Positions 21,844 to 30,944 of a stretch of DNA of 64,000 bases are shown one piece after another (position 1 is the stretch's first letter; the number at the start of each line of letters is the position of its first letter). The position numbers and the translations under genes were made by a program. Source of the DNA: an uncultured bacterium (GTDB taxonomy: Bacteria; Krumholzibacteriota; Krumholzibacteriia; LZORAL124-64-63); contig CAIWHK010000028.1 of assembly GCA_903912525.1 (NCBI GenBank), positions 79,625-143,624 on the forward strand. Reading direction: 5' to 3'. The notes beneath the pieces were generated by a model. The model was not told where the DNA came from and ran no database searches. It saw nothing but the letters and a program-made list of their open reading frames with translations.

Positions 21844-22041
21844 ATGGGCAACAAGATGAAGACCAACCGTTCGGCGGCGAAGCGACTGCGGCTTACCGGC
21901 AACGGGCGGGTCAAGCGGGCGAAGGCGTTCCAGGGTCACCTCTTCACGGCGAAGAGCCCCAAGCGCCTGCGCAACCTCCGCAAGGGGACCATGGTGGCCT
22001 CGGTTGACGAGGCGCGCGCCCGCCGGATGCTGGGCAAGTAA
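21844..22041 (+). CDS. rpmI: 50S ribosomal protein L35
   Basis: MKTNRSAAKRLRLTGNGRVKRAKAFQGHL. Confidence 0.96.
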   Translation: MGNKMKTNRSAAKRLRLTGNGRVKRAKAFQGHLFTAKSPKRLRNLRKGTMVASVDEARARRMLGK

Positions 22042-22101
22042 CGATCGATCCGCCGAATCCTGCCGTGGAGGCCGGGTGCGGACCTGACGAAAGGCCGAAC
22101 G

Positions 22102-22455
22102 ATGCCAAGAGCAACAAATAATCCGGCTGCGAAACAGCGGCGGAAGAAGTATCTCAAGCGGGCGAAGGGATTCGTCAGCGGCCGGCGCCGGCAGGCGATT
22201 ACGGCCCGCGAAGCCGTCGATCGCGCCCTGGTGTACGCGTATCGCGACCGCCGGAACAAGAAGCGCGATTTCCGCCGCCTGTGGATCACGCGCATCAATG
22301 CGGCCGCGCGCATCAACGGCATGAGCTACAGTCATTTCATCAACGGCCTGAAGAAGGCTGAGATCGAAATCGACCGCAAGGTGCTCGCCGACCTGGCCGT
22401 CTACGACGCCGGCGCTTTCGCCAAGCTGGCCGAGGCTGCCAAGAGCGCGCTCTGA
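22102..22455 (+). CDS. rplT: 50S ribosomal protein L20
   Basis: [58 protein letters not shown]. Confidence 0.98.
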   Translation: MPRATNNPAAKQRRKKYLKRAKGFVSGRRRQAITAREAVDRALVYAYRDRRNKKRDFRRLWITRINAAARINGMSYSHFINGLKKAEIEIDRKVLADLAVYDAGAFAKLAEAAKSAL

Positions 22456-22465
22456 TCGCCGACTG

Positions 22466-22499
22466 AAGGCCCCGGTACCGTTTGGCGCCGGGGCCTTTC
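22466..22499 (+). terminator. Terminator-like hairpin between rplT and pheS
   Basis: AAGGCCCCGG...CCGGGGCCTTT. Confidence 0.6.
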
Positions 22500-22547
22500 C
22501 TACGGCGCGCCGCAACAGCCGGCATCGCCCGGCGAAAGGGACCTCCC

Positions 22548-23573
22548 ATGCAGGAGATGATCGACCGCCTGCGCAGCGAGGCGTCGGCTGCGATCGCAGC
22601 CGCCGGCGACGACGCTGCGCTCGAAGCGGTGCGCGTCGCGGTCCTGGGGCGCAAGGGCAGCCTGACCGGCCTGCTGCGCGGCCTGAAGGACCTCGACGAC
22701 ACGGCCCGCCGCGAAGCCGGCGCGGCCCTCAATGTGCTTAAGGAAGAGCTGAGCGCGGCTATCGAGGCGCGCGTGGCGGTGCTGGGGGGCGGAACGCCCG
22801 CGGCCTCCAGCGGCTATGACCTGACGCTGCCCGGGCATGCGCCGGCGCCTGCCGGTTCGCGGCACCCGCTGCTGACCGTGCTCGAGAACATCTGCGACAT
22901 TTTCCACGGCATGGGCTTCAGCCGGGACGAGGGTCCCGAGGTGGAGCTCGACTACTACAACTTCACCGCGCTGAACTTCCCGGACGACCATCCCGCGCGC
23001 GACATCCAGGACACCTTCTACTTCAACGAGAAGGTGCTGCTGCGGACGCAGACGTCGCCGGTGCAGGTGCGGATGATGGAGCGCCGCGAGCCGCCGCTGG
23101 CCTGCATCTTCCCCGGGCGCGTGTACCGGAACGAGAACGCGGACGCATCGCACAGCTCGGAGTTCTTCCAGGTCGAGGGTCTCGTCGTCGATCGCGCCGT
23201 GAGCATGGCCGACCTCAAGGACACCGTCGACACGTTCGTGAAGAATTTCTTCGGCGCCTCGGCCCCGACGCGCTTCCGGCCGCACTACTTCCCGTTCACC
23301 GAGCCCTCGGTCGAGGTGGACATGCAGTGCATCCTCTGCGGCGGCAAGGGCTGCGGCGTGTGCAAGCAGTCCGGCTGGCTGGAGATCATGGGCGCCGGCA
23401 TGGTGCACCCCAACGTCTTCAAGTCCGCGGGCTATCCCGACGACCGCTACACCGGCTTCGCTTTCGGCATGGGCATCGACCGCATCGCGATGTTGAAGTA
23501 CGGCATCACGGACATTCGCCTGCTGTACGAGAACGACCTGCGGTTCCTGAACCAGTTCCGAGGTGTGCAGTGA
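22548..23573 (+). CDS. pheS: Phenylalanyl-tRNA synthetase alpha subunit
   Basis: HPLLTVLENICDIFHGMGFS...GPEVELDYYNFTALNFPDDHPARDIQDTFY; FGMGIDRIAMLKYGI. Confidence 0.98.
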   Translation: MQEMIDRLRSEASAAIAAAGDDAALEAVRVAVLGRKGSLTGLLRGLKDLDDTARREAGAALNVLKEELSAAIEARVAVLGGGTPAASSGYDLTLPGHAPAPAGSRHPLLTVLENICDIFHGMGFSRDEGPEVELDYYNFTALNFPDDHPARDIQDTFYFNEKVLLRTQTSPVQVRMMERREPPLACIFPGRVYRNENADASHSSEFFQVEGLVVDRAVSMADLKDTVDTFVKNFFGASAPTRFRPHYFPFTEPSVEVDMQCILCGGKGCGVCKQSGWLEIMGAGMVHPNVFKSAGYPDDRYTGFAFGMGIDRIAMLKYGITDIRLLYENDLRFLNQFRGVQ

Positions 23574-26029
23574 AGATCAGCCTCGATTGGCTTAGCGATT
23601 TCGTCGACTGGACCGACGAAACGGCCGTCCTGGCGGAGCGCCTGACCGCCGCCGGCCTGAACGTCGAGGGGATCGAGCAGATCAACAAGACGTTCCCCGG
23701 CGTCGTCGTGGCGCGGGTGCTCGAACGCGAAAAGCATCCCGACGCCGACCGCCTGAGCCTGTGCAAGGTCGACGACGGCACCGGTGCGCCGGTGCAGGTC
23801 GTCTGCGGCGCCCCGAACGTGCGCGCGGGACTGACCGTTCTGTTCGCGCGCGTCGGCGCCGAGCTGCCGGGCGATCTCCGCATCAAGAAATCGAAGATCC
23901 GCGGGATCGAGAGCTTCGGCATGATCTGCTCGGCCACCGAGCTGGACCTGGGCATCGACGGCGCCGGCATCATCGAGCTCGAGACGAAGCTCCCGAGCGG
24001 GACGCCGGCTGATGAACTGTTCGGCTTCAAGGACACCGTGCTCGAGGTGGAAGTCACGCCGAACCGCCCCGACTGGCTGAGCCATGTCGGCGTGGCGCGC
24101 GAGGTGGCCGCGATCTACGGCACGAAGATGTCGCTGCCGCCGGTGTTCAACGCCGTGCAGGGCGGCGAAAGCCTGGGCATGAAGGTCCGCGTCGAACACT
24201 ACGCCGACTGCGGCCGCTACACGGCGTGGGGGCTGCAACGCGTGAAGATCGCGCCGTCGCCGCGCTGGATGCAGAACCGCCTGCGGGCAATCGGCGCGCG
24301 GCCGATCAACAACGTCGTCGACATCACCAACTACGTGATGTTCGAGATGGGGCAGCCGCTGCACGCCTTCGATCGCGGGCAGTTGGCCGGCAACGCCATC
24401 ACCGTGCGGCGCGCGCCGAAGAACACGAGCGTGCAGACGCTGGACGGGCAGACGCGCGAGGTCGAGGCCGGCACGCTGATGGTCTGCGACGAGAAGGGCC
24501 CCGTCGCCCTGGCCGGCGTGATGGGCCTGGGCAACAGCGAGGTCAGCGAGAAGACGACCGAGGTGCTGCTCGAGAGCGCGTTCTTCAACCCGAGCCTCGT
24601 GCGCCGGGCCAGCCGGCGGATGGGCCTGATCAGCGAGAGCTCGTACCGCTTCGAGCGCGTCGCCGACTGGGACATGGTCGAGCGCGCGGCGCTGCGCGCC
24701 CTGCAGCTGCTGCAGGAACACGCGGGCGCGCGGATCGTGCCCGACTGGGCCGACCGCCACGACCCGGACCATCGCCCGGCCGACCCGCTGCCGTTGCGCG
24801 TGTGGCAGGTCAACCGCCTGCTGGGCACGGCCGTGAACACAGGCCAAGTCGCGCAGATCCTGCAGCGGCTGGGGCTGAAGGTGCAGCCGATGGGCAACGC
24901 CGAGTCGATCAGCGCGGGCGCCGTCAACATGATGGTGCACGTGCCGAGCCACCGGCGCGACCTGCTGCTCGAGGTCGACCTGATCGAGGAGATCGCGCGC
25001 ATCCACGGGCTGGACCAGCTGACCGGTCGCGGCGGCTACCGCGCGCCGGGCGGCGCGGTGCGGCGTCAGCCGGATGTCGTGCGCGAACGCCTGCGGGAGT
25101 GGCTGAGCGCGTGCGGCTATGCGGAGATCGTCACCTCGAGCTTCATGGAGTCGGGCGACCACGACAAGCTCGCGCTGGCAGCGGACGATGCGCGTCGCGC
25201 CACGCTCGCTGTGGTCAATCCGCGGCATGGCGGCGACACGCAGCTGCGGACGGTGCTGGCGCCGTCGGCCTTGGTCGTGTCGCGCCGCAACCTGAATGCC
25301 GGTGCGACGCCGCCGCTGCGGTTCTTCCAGATCAACCGCGTGTTCCGTCCCGGGCAGCCGCTCGGGCGCGAGATCCGGCACGCCGACGAGGCGCTGCTGC
25401 CGGCCGAGCACGAGTACGTGCAGGTTGCCGTCGCCGGCTGGCGCGACACCGGGCTGGGCGGTCTGCCTTGCGACCTGCTGGAGATCCGGGGCACGGTCGA
25501 GGCCCTGGCCGGACACCTGCGCCTGCCGCTGGTGCTGCAGCCGGGCGCCGACGAACCCTGGCTGGATGCCGGCGCGTCGTGGCGCGTGTGCACGGCGGAC
25601 GGCCGGGTGGTCGGTGTGGCCGGGCGGGTGGCTCCGGCGGTGCTGGCGGCCTTCGACGTGGACGGTCCGGTGGCGTTGGCGGAAGTCCGCCTGGACGACC
25701 TGGACCTGACCCCTGCTGCGGCCCGCTTCGTGCCCTTTACGCGGTTCCCGGCCGTCAAGCGCGACCTGTCGCTTCTGGTGCCCTCCGGGGTGGCCTTCGG
25801 GCAGATCCAGGACACGGTCACGGAGGTCGGCGGGGAGCTCCTGGAATTGTCGGAACTCTTTGATATTTATCGCGGCAAGGGCGTTCCCGAGGGGAACGCG
25901 GCGTTTGGAATTCGCTTGAAGTTCCGGTCGGGCACCGGTAGCCTCAAGGGAGAGACGGTTGACGCGGCGATCGGGGAGATCCTGGCCGCGCTCAAGGACC
26001 GATGGGCGATAGAAACCCGCGGCTTGTAG
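23570..26029 (+). CDS. pheT: Phenylalanyl-tRNA synthetase beta subunit
   Basis: MKISLDWLSDFVDW...; tRNA-binding domain, B3/B4, FDX-ACB C-terminus (FTRFPAVKRDLSLLVP); GTG start overlapping pheS stop. Confidence 0.98.
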   Translation: MKISLDWLSDFVDWTDETAVLAERLTAAGLNVEGIEQINKTFPGVVVARVLEREKHPDADRLSLCKVDDGTGAPVQVVCGAPNVRAGLTVLFARVGAELPGDLRIKKSKIRGIESFGMICSATELDLGIDGAGIIELETKLPSGTPADELFGFKDTVLEVEVTPNRPDWLSHVGVAREVAAIYGTKMSLPPVFNAVQGGESLGMKVRVEHYADCGRYTAWGLQRVKIAPSPRWMQNRLRAIGARPINNVVDITNYVMFEMGQPLHAFDRGQLAGNAITVRRAPKNTSVQTLDGQTREVEAGTLMVCDEKGPVALAGVMGLGNSEVSEKTTEVLLESAFFNPSLVRRASRRMGLISESSYRFERVADWDMVERAALRALQLLQEHAGARIVPDWADRHDPDHRPADPLPLRVWQVNRLLGTAVNTGQVAQILQRLGLKVQPMGNAESISAGAVNMMVHVPSHRRDLLLEVDLIEEIARIHGLDQLTGRGGYRAPGGAVRRQPDVVRERLREWLSACGYAEIVTSSFMESGDHDKLALAADDARRATLAVVNPRHGGDTQLRTVLAPSALVVSRRNLNAGATPPLRFFQINRVFRPGQPLGREIRHADEALLPAEHEYVQVAVAGWRDTGLGGLPCDLLEIRGTVEALAGHLRLPLVLQPGADEPWLDAGASWRVCTADGRVVGVAGRVAPAVLAAFDVDGPVALAEVRLDDLDLTPAAARFVPFTRFPAVKRDLSLLVPSGVAFGQIQDTVTEVGGELLELSELFDIYRGKGVPEGNAAFGIRLKFRSGTGSLKGETVDAAIGEILAALKDRWAIETRGL

Positions 26030-26063
26030 AGTCCCGGACGGTTCAGGGAAGGACGCGACGACG

Positions 26064-26333
26064 ATGGATGACAACCTGAACCTGCTGGAAGCCCGGGTGA
26101 CGGAGGCGGTGGCGCTGATCAAGGATCTGCGTGCCGAGAACCTCCGGCTGGCCACGCGCGGCGACGAACTCGCGGCCGAGGTCACGGAACTCGAAGCCGG
26201 CCGGTTGCGGTTGGCGCAGGAGCTGGCGGACGCGAAGGCGAACGCGGGCGACATCGAGCGTTACGAGGAAAAGAGGAAGGAAATCGAGGACAGGGTCGGA
26301 GGTCTCCTTCAGAAGCTGGCCGCGATCGGCTAG
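26064..26333 (+). CDS. Small coiled-coil protein, ZapB-like
   Basis: 89-aa heptad-rich protein directly upstream of zapA-like gene. Confidence 0.6.
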   Translation: MDDNLNLLEARVTEAVALIKDLRAENLRLATRGDELAAEVTELEAGRLRLAQELADAKANAGDIERYEEKRKEIEDRVGGLLQKLAAIG

Positions 26334-26422
26334 CGTGGGCGGGGGCCGTTCCGGGCCGGCGCGAGCCGGACGACCGGAGCCCTGGATGACCGGAATCACC
26401 GGCGTGCTGCGGAAAGCGGTCC

Positions 26423-26755
26423 ATGCAGGAACCAGAGAGCGTGACGGTCAACATCTTCGGCACGGAGTACACCCTCAGGGGCGCCGCCGACGCCGATTAT
26501 GTGCAGGAAGTGGCGGCATTCGTCGACCGGCGCATGAACGAGGTCGCGAAGGGCGCTTCCGTGGCGTCGACCGCGCGGGTGGCGATCCTGGCTGCGGTGA
26601 ACATTGCCGACGAACTCTTCCGTGAACAGCGCAAGCGGATCGAAGACCAGGCAACGCTCGAAGATAGATCCGAACAGCTGACCCGCATGCTGGTGCGGGG
26701 CATGGCTGGAGACCGACCTTCAGAAACCGGTGGTGATGCTCTGCCCGGCGCGTGA
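26423..26755 (+). CDS. zapA: Cell division protein ZapA-like
   Basis: VTVNIFGTEYTLRGAADADYVQEVAAFVDRRMNEVAKGASVASTARVAILAAVNIADELF. Confidence 0.88.
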   Translation: MQEPESVTVNIFGTEYTLRGAADADYVQEVAAFVDRRMNEVAKGASVASTARVAILAAVNIADELFREQRKRIEDQATLEDRSEQLTRMLVRGMAGDRPSETGGDALPGA

Positions 26756-26756
26756 T

Positions 26757-26898
26757 GGGTCGTACAAGTGAGCCAACACTTCCGCAATGGGACTCCGGAG
26801 TTCCCTGCCGAAGGACACGCCCCTCGGGGATGACCTGAAGCAGGGACAGGGGACCCACCTGGAGCAACACGGTTCAGTTGCTCCGACTCACACGACCG
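26757..26898 (+). ncRNA. ssrS: 6S RNA-like (SsrS) regulatory RNA
   Basis: Immediately after zapA; closing stem GGTCGT..GTGAG / CTCAC..ACGACC; inner rod TCCCTGC/GCAGGGA and TGGGACTCC/GGGGACCCA; central-bubble hairpin GGAGCAAC-ACGGTTCA-GTTGCTCC. Confidence 0.75.
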
Positions 26899-26965
26899 GG
26901 CGGAGCAGCTACCGGCCCCTCCGATTTTCGCCCCTCGTTTCCCATCACATAGGGAAGGGGAGGCC

Positions 26966-28528
26966 ATGACTCAGATGCAGGTCTATATCCCGGCGGTCAC
27001 CGCGGCCGTCGTGGCCGGCGTGATCGGTTGGCAGTTCGCGGCCCGGCGCGGGGCGCGACTGCACGGGCATTCGGTCGAGGCGCGCGCGCGCCTGCTCGAG
27101 GACGCGCGCAGGGAAGCTGCCGCCGTGCAGAAGGCTGCCGAACTGGCGGCGCGGGAAGAGGTCTTCCAGGCGCGCGAGCGATTCGAAGCCGAGACGGACA
27201 AGACGCGCCGCGAATCGCGCTCCCGCCAGGAGACGCTCGATCGCCGCGAGGACAGCCTCGACAAGAAGTCGGCCCTGGTCGACCAGAAGGAGGCGCGCCT
27301 GGTCCAGCAGGAAGACGACCTGCGCAAGCGTGCCGCCGAGGTCGACCGCGACCGGGCTGCGGCCGCGGCGCTGGTGGCGCAGCAGACGGCGAAGCTGGAA
27401 CAGGTCGCCGGCATGACCGCCGAGCGCGCGCGGGACACCCTCGTCGAGACCATGATCACCGACGCCCGCCACAGTGCGGCCATCGGCGTGCAGCAGGCCC
27501 GTGAAGAGGCCGAGCGCACATCGAAGCGCGACTCCATCAAGATCCTGAGCCTGGCGATCCAGCGCTATGCCGCCGACCACGTCGCGGAATCCACGGTGTC
27601 GGTCGTGGACCTGCCGGGCGACGACATGAAGGGCCGCATCATCGGCCGCGACGGCCGCAATATCCGCGCCTTCGAGCAGGCCACCGGCGTGGATGTCATT
27701 ATCGACGACACGCCCGGCGCCGTCATCGTCTCGGGCTTCGACCCCGTGCGGCGCGAGGTCGCGCGCCAGTCGCTCGAGAAGCTCGTGCGCGACGGCCGGA
27801 TCCACCCCGCGCGCATCGAGGAGGTCGTGCAGAAGACGACCGAGGAACTGCAGGAGCGCATCCGCGAGATGGGCGAGCAGTCCTGTCTGGAACTCGGCCT
27901 CAAGGGCATCAATCCCGAGCTGTTTCCGTACATCGGCCGCCTGCACTACCGCAGCAGCTACGGGCAGAACCTGCTCAAGCACGCGTCGGAAGTCGCGGCG
28001 GTGTCCGGCGTCATCGCCAGCGAACTGGGCCTGGACCCGAAGCTGGCGCGGCGGTGCGGTTTCCTGCACGACGTGGGCAAGGCCGCCGATCACGAGTTCG
28101 AGGGACCACATGCGGTGATCGGCGCGAGGCTGTGCAAGAAGTTCGGCGAGGATGCGACCGTGGTCAATGCCGTCGGCGGGCACCACCAGGACATCGAGGC
28201 CTCGTCGCCTTACACGTACATCACGGCCGCTGCGGACGCGGTGTCGGCCTCGCGGCCGGGCGCGCGGCGGGAGAGCGTCGACACGTACGTCGAGCGGCTC
28301 GAGCATCTCGAGAAGATCGCCGACAGCTTCGACGGCGTGGAGAAGTCGTACGCCATCCAGGCCGGGCGCGAGGTGCGCGTGATGGTCAACCACACGAAGG
28401 TTTCGGACGCCGAGGCGGCGCTGCTTGCCGAGGAAGTCAGCCGGCGCATCGAGGCCGAGATGGAGTACCCCGGGCAGATCCGCATTATGGTGATCCGCGA
28501 GACGCGGGCTATTGCGGTGGCCCACTAG
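26966..28528 (+). CDS. rny: Ribonuclease Y
   Basis: Coiled-coil N-terminus, KH domain (MKGRIIGRDGRNIRAFEQATGVDVIIDDTPGAVIVSGFDPVRREVA), HD domain (CGFLHDVGKAADHEFEGPHAVIG). Confidence 0.97.
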   Translation: MTQMQVYIPAVTAAVVAGVIGWQFAARRGARLHGHSVEARARLLEDARREAAAVQKAAELAAREEVFQARERFEAETDKTRRESRSRQETLDRREDSLDKKSALVDQKEARLVQQEDDLRKRAAEVDRDRAAAAALVAQQTAKLEQVAGMTAERARDTLVETMITDARHSAAIGVQQAREEAERTSKRDSIKILSLAIQRYAADHVAESTVSVVDLPGDDMKGRIIGRDGRNIRAFEQATGVDVIIDDTPGAVIVSGFDPVRREVARQSLEKLVRDGRIHPARIEEVVQKTTEELQERIREMGEQSCLELGLKGINPELFPYIGRLHYRSSYGQNLLKHASEVAAVSGVIASELGLDPKLARRCGFLHDVGKAADHEFEGPHAVIGARLCKKFGEDATVVNAVGGHHQDIEASSPYTYITAAADAVSASRPGARRESVDTYVERLEHLEKIADSFDGVEKSYAIQAGREVRVMVNHTKVSDAEAALLAEEVSRRIEAEMEYPGQIRIMVIRETRAIAVAH

Positions 28529-28575
28529 GGAGCGCATCGCGCCGCACGCACGGCGCGGGAAGGTAGGGCGGCAGG

Positions 28576-29457
28576 GTGGACACGCTGATGCTCAAGGGCG
28601 CGCCGGTGCGCGACGCGGTGTTTGCGGAACTGAAGGCGAAGGTCGCTTCGGTGCGGCGTCCGCCCGGACTCGCGGTCGTGCTGGTGGGTGACGACGCGGC
28701 CTCGGCCGTCTACGTCTCCCACAAGGAGAAGGGCTGCGAGGAGGTCGGATTCCACCACGTCACGCATCGCCTGCCGGCGTCGACCCCCGGTGGCGAAGTG
28801 CTGGCCCTCGTGGCACGGCTGAACGCGGACCCGGCCATCGACGGCATCCTCGTGCAGCTGCCGCTGCCGGCGGGCATCGACCAGGAGGCCGTCCTGCTGG
28901 CGGTGGACCCGCGCAAGGACGTCGACGGCTTCCATCCGGCCAATCTGGGGGCGCTCGTTTCGGGGCGGCCCCGCTTCGTCCCCTGCACGCCCAAGGGCGT
29001 CCTGCGCCTGCTGGCGCACTACGACATCACCACCCGGGGCAAGCGGGTGGCCGTGGTCGGGCGCAGTGTCATCGTCGGGCGCCCGGTCAGCCTGCTGCTG
29101 TCGCTCAAGGGCGTCATGGGCGACGCCACCGTGACGATGTGCCACTCGGCGACGCGCGACCTGCCGGCGGTGACGTCGGCCTGCGACATCGTCATCGCCG
29201 CGATCGGCGCGCCCCGTTTCCTGGGCGCCGATGCGATCGCGCCGGGGGCGGTTGTCGTCGATGTCGGCATCAACCGCATCGACGATCCCACGCGCCCGTC
29301 GGGGCAGCGGCTGGTCGGTGACGTCGACGAGGCGGCCGTGAAGGGGCGCGCCGCGGCGCTGACTCCCGTGCCCGGCGGCGTTGGGCCGATGACGATCGCG
29401 ATGCTGCTGGAGAACACGTGGGAAGCCTACGCGCGCGCGGAGGGCATCGATGTCTGA
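28576..29457 (+). CDS. folD: Bifunctional methylenetetrahydrofolate dehydrogenase/cyclohydrolase
   Basis: YVSHKEKGCEEVG; DGILVQLPLP; GRSVIVGRPVSLLL; PVPGGVGPMTIAMLLENT. Confidence 0.97.
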   Translation: MDTLMLKGAPVRDAVFAELKAKVASVRRPPGLAVVLVGDDAASAVYVSHKEKGCEEVGFHHVTHRLPASTPGGEVLALVARLNADPAIDGILVQLPLPAGIDQEAVLLAVDPRKDVDGFHPANLGALVSGRPRFVPCTPKGVLRLLAHYDITTRGKRVAVVGRSVIVGRPVSLLLSLKGVMGDATVTMCHSATRDLPAVTSACDIVIAAIGAPRFLGADAIAPGAVVVDVGINRIDDPTRPSGQRLVGDVDEAAVKGRAAALTPVPGGVGPMTIAMLLENTWEAYARAEGIDV

Positions 29458-30391
29458 CGCGGCGGCGGCGGAGCTGGCGCGCAGGTTGCGAAGCGAATGG
29501 CAGCGCGATTTCCAACGTGAGGCGCGCAGCGTCGAGCGCGCGCTGTCGCAATGCCTGAAGCAGGAACCGGGCGTGCCGCCGGTGCTGCGCCAGGCGATGG
29601 CGCACAGCCTTCTGGGCGGCGGCAAGCGGTTGCGGCCGGTGCTGCTGTTGTGGGCCTACGACGCGGTCGCGGCCAGGCGCCGGCCGCTGGTGGCCCGAGA
29701 GCAGGCCCTGGTGGCCGCGGCCGGGCTCGAGATGATCCATACCTACTCGCTCATCCACGACGACCTGCCGGCCATGGACGACGACGTGCTGCGCCGAGGG
29801 CGGCCGACCTGCCATGTGGTCTTCGGTGAGGCCACGGCGATCCTGGCCGGGGACGGCCTGCAGGCGCGCGGTTTCGGGCTGTTGGCGGCCGCGGGCGGGC
29901 CGGCGGCGGGGCGGCTGGTCGCGCGCGTGGCATCGGCGGTGGGACCGGCGGGGATGGTCGGCGGGCAGCAGTGCGACCTCGAGGCTGAGGGACAGTCCGT
30001 GACGGCGGCCGCAGTCCGGCGCATCCACCTGGGCAAGACCGCGCGCCTGCTGGCGGCGGCGCTGGCGGCGGGCGCCGACCTGGGCGGCGCGACGCCGCGC
30101 ACGGTGGCCGCGGTCGAGGCTGCGGGCCTGGACCTCGGGTTGGCCTTCCAGGGCGCGGACGACCTGCTGGACGTGACCGGGACGGCCGGTGAGCTGGGCA
30201 AGACCGCGGGCAAGGACGCGGCGGCCGGCAAGGCGACCTGGGTACGCGTGGAGGGGCTCGCTGCAGCGGAGCGCCGCACCAGGCGACTGGGCGAAAAGGG
30301 GCTTGCGGGGCTGGCGGCGGCGCTGCCCCCTGGGCCGGACCGCGAGCGCCTGACGGGCCTCGGGGCGATGATGTGGCGGCGGGACCGCTGA
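29450..30391 (+). CDS. ispA: Polyprenyl (farnesyl/geranylgeranyl) diphosphate synthase
   Basis: GGGKRLRPVLLLWAYDA; SLIHDDLPAMDDDVLRRGRPTCH; second DDxxD FQGADDLLDVTG. Confidence 0.94.
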   Translation: MSDAAAAELARRLRSEWQRDFQREARSVERALSQCLKQEPGVPPVLRQAMAHSLLGGGKRLRPVLLLWAYDAVAARRRPLVAREQALVAAAGLEMIHTYSLIHDDLPAMDDDVLRRGRPTCHVVFGEATAILAGDGLQARGFGLLAAAGGPAAGRLVARVASAVGPAGMVGGQQCDLEAEGQSVTAAAVRRIHLGKTARLLAAALAAGADLGGATPRTVAAVEAAGLDLGLAFQGADDLLDVTGTAGELGKTAGKDAAAGKATWVRVEGLAAAERRTRRLGEKGLAGLAAALPPGPDRERLTGLGAMMWRRDR

Positions 30392-30416
30392 CGGTCTGCA
30401 GTTCCGGACGGGGGGC

Positions 30417-30863
30417 GTGGTGGTCGACTGGCCGATCTGGGCGCAGGTGATGGCTTGCGCGGTGGCCGGGCAGGCCGCGAAATTCGTGGTGTACTCGGTG
30501 GTGGGCCGCAGGCCGGTGCCGGCGGCCCTGTTCCAGGGCTATGGGGCACCCAGCCTGCCGGCGGCGGGGTTGTCGTGCCTGCTGGCCCTCATGGTCATCC
30601 ACCGGGGCTGGCGGTCGCCCGAGGCCTCGTTCGCGCTGGTCCTGGTCGTGGTGGCGGTGCACGACACGGTGAAATTGAGGTTGGCGGCAACGCGGCAGCG
30701 CGAGATCGTGCATGCCATCGTCAGCGCCGAGCCGGAGGCCGGGCCCCTGCTGAAGCGCGTGGTGGGCTATCTCGACCCGCTGACGCACCACCCGGCGCAC
30801 GTGGTGGCCGGAGTGTTGTTCGGAATCCTGTTCGCGGTGGCCGTCGCGCCGGGACCGCGGTAG
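30417..30863 (+). CDS. Divergent PAP2-family membrane protein
   Basis: ~150-aa multi-TM protein with VHDTVKLRLAATRQ and LTHHPAHVVAGVLFGIL C-terminal motif; GTG start. Confidence 0.6.
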   Translation: MVVDWPIWAQVMACAVAGQAAKFVVYSVVGRRPVPAALFQGYGAPSLPAAGLSCLLALMVIHRGWRSPEASFALVLVVVAVHDTVKLRLAATRQREIVHAIVSAEPEAGPLLKRVVGYLDPLTHHPAHVVAGVLFGILFAVAVAPGPR

Positions 30864-30944
30864 TCTGGACGATCGGAGCCCGGTGGCTCACGCGGCTCGC
30901 GACACGGCGGCGGCGGCAGCCCCGGCCGGAGCAAGGAAGGCAGC

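Noticed and set aside
23447-26254. 935-aa minus-strand ORF antisense to pheT
   Set aside because: Shadow ORF; low-complexity Arg/Gln/His-rich composition and no domain, while + strand is PheT.
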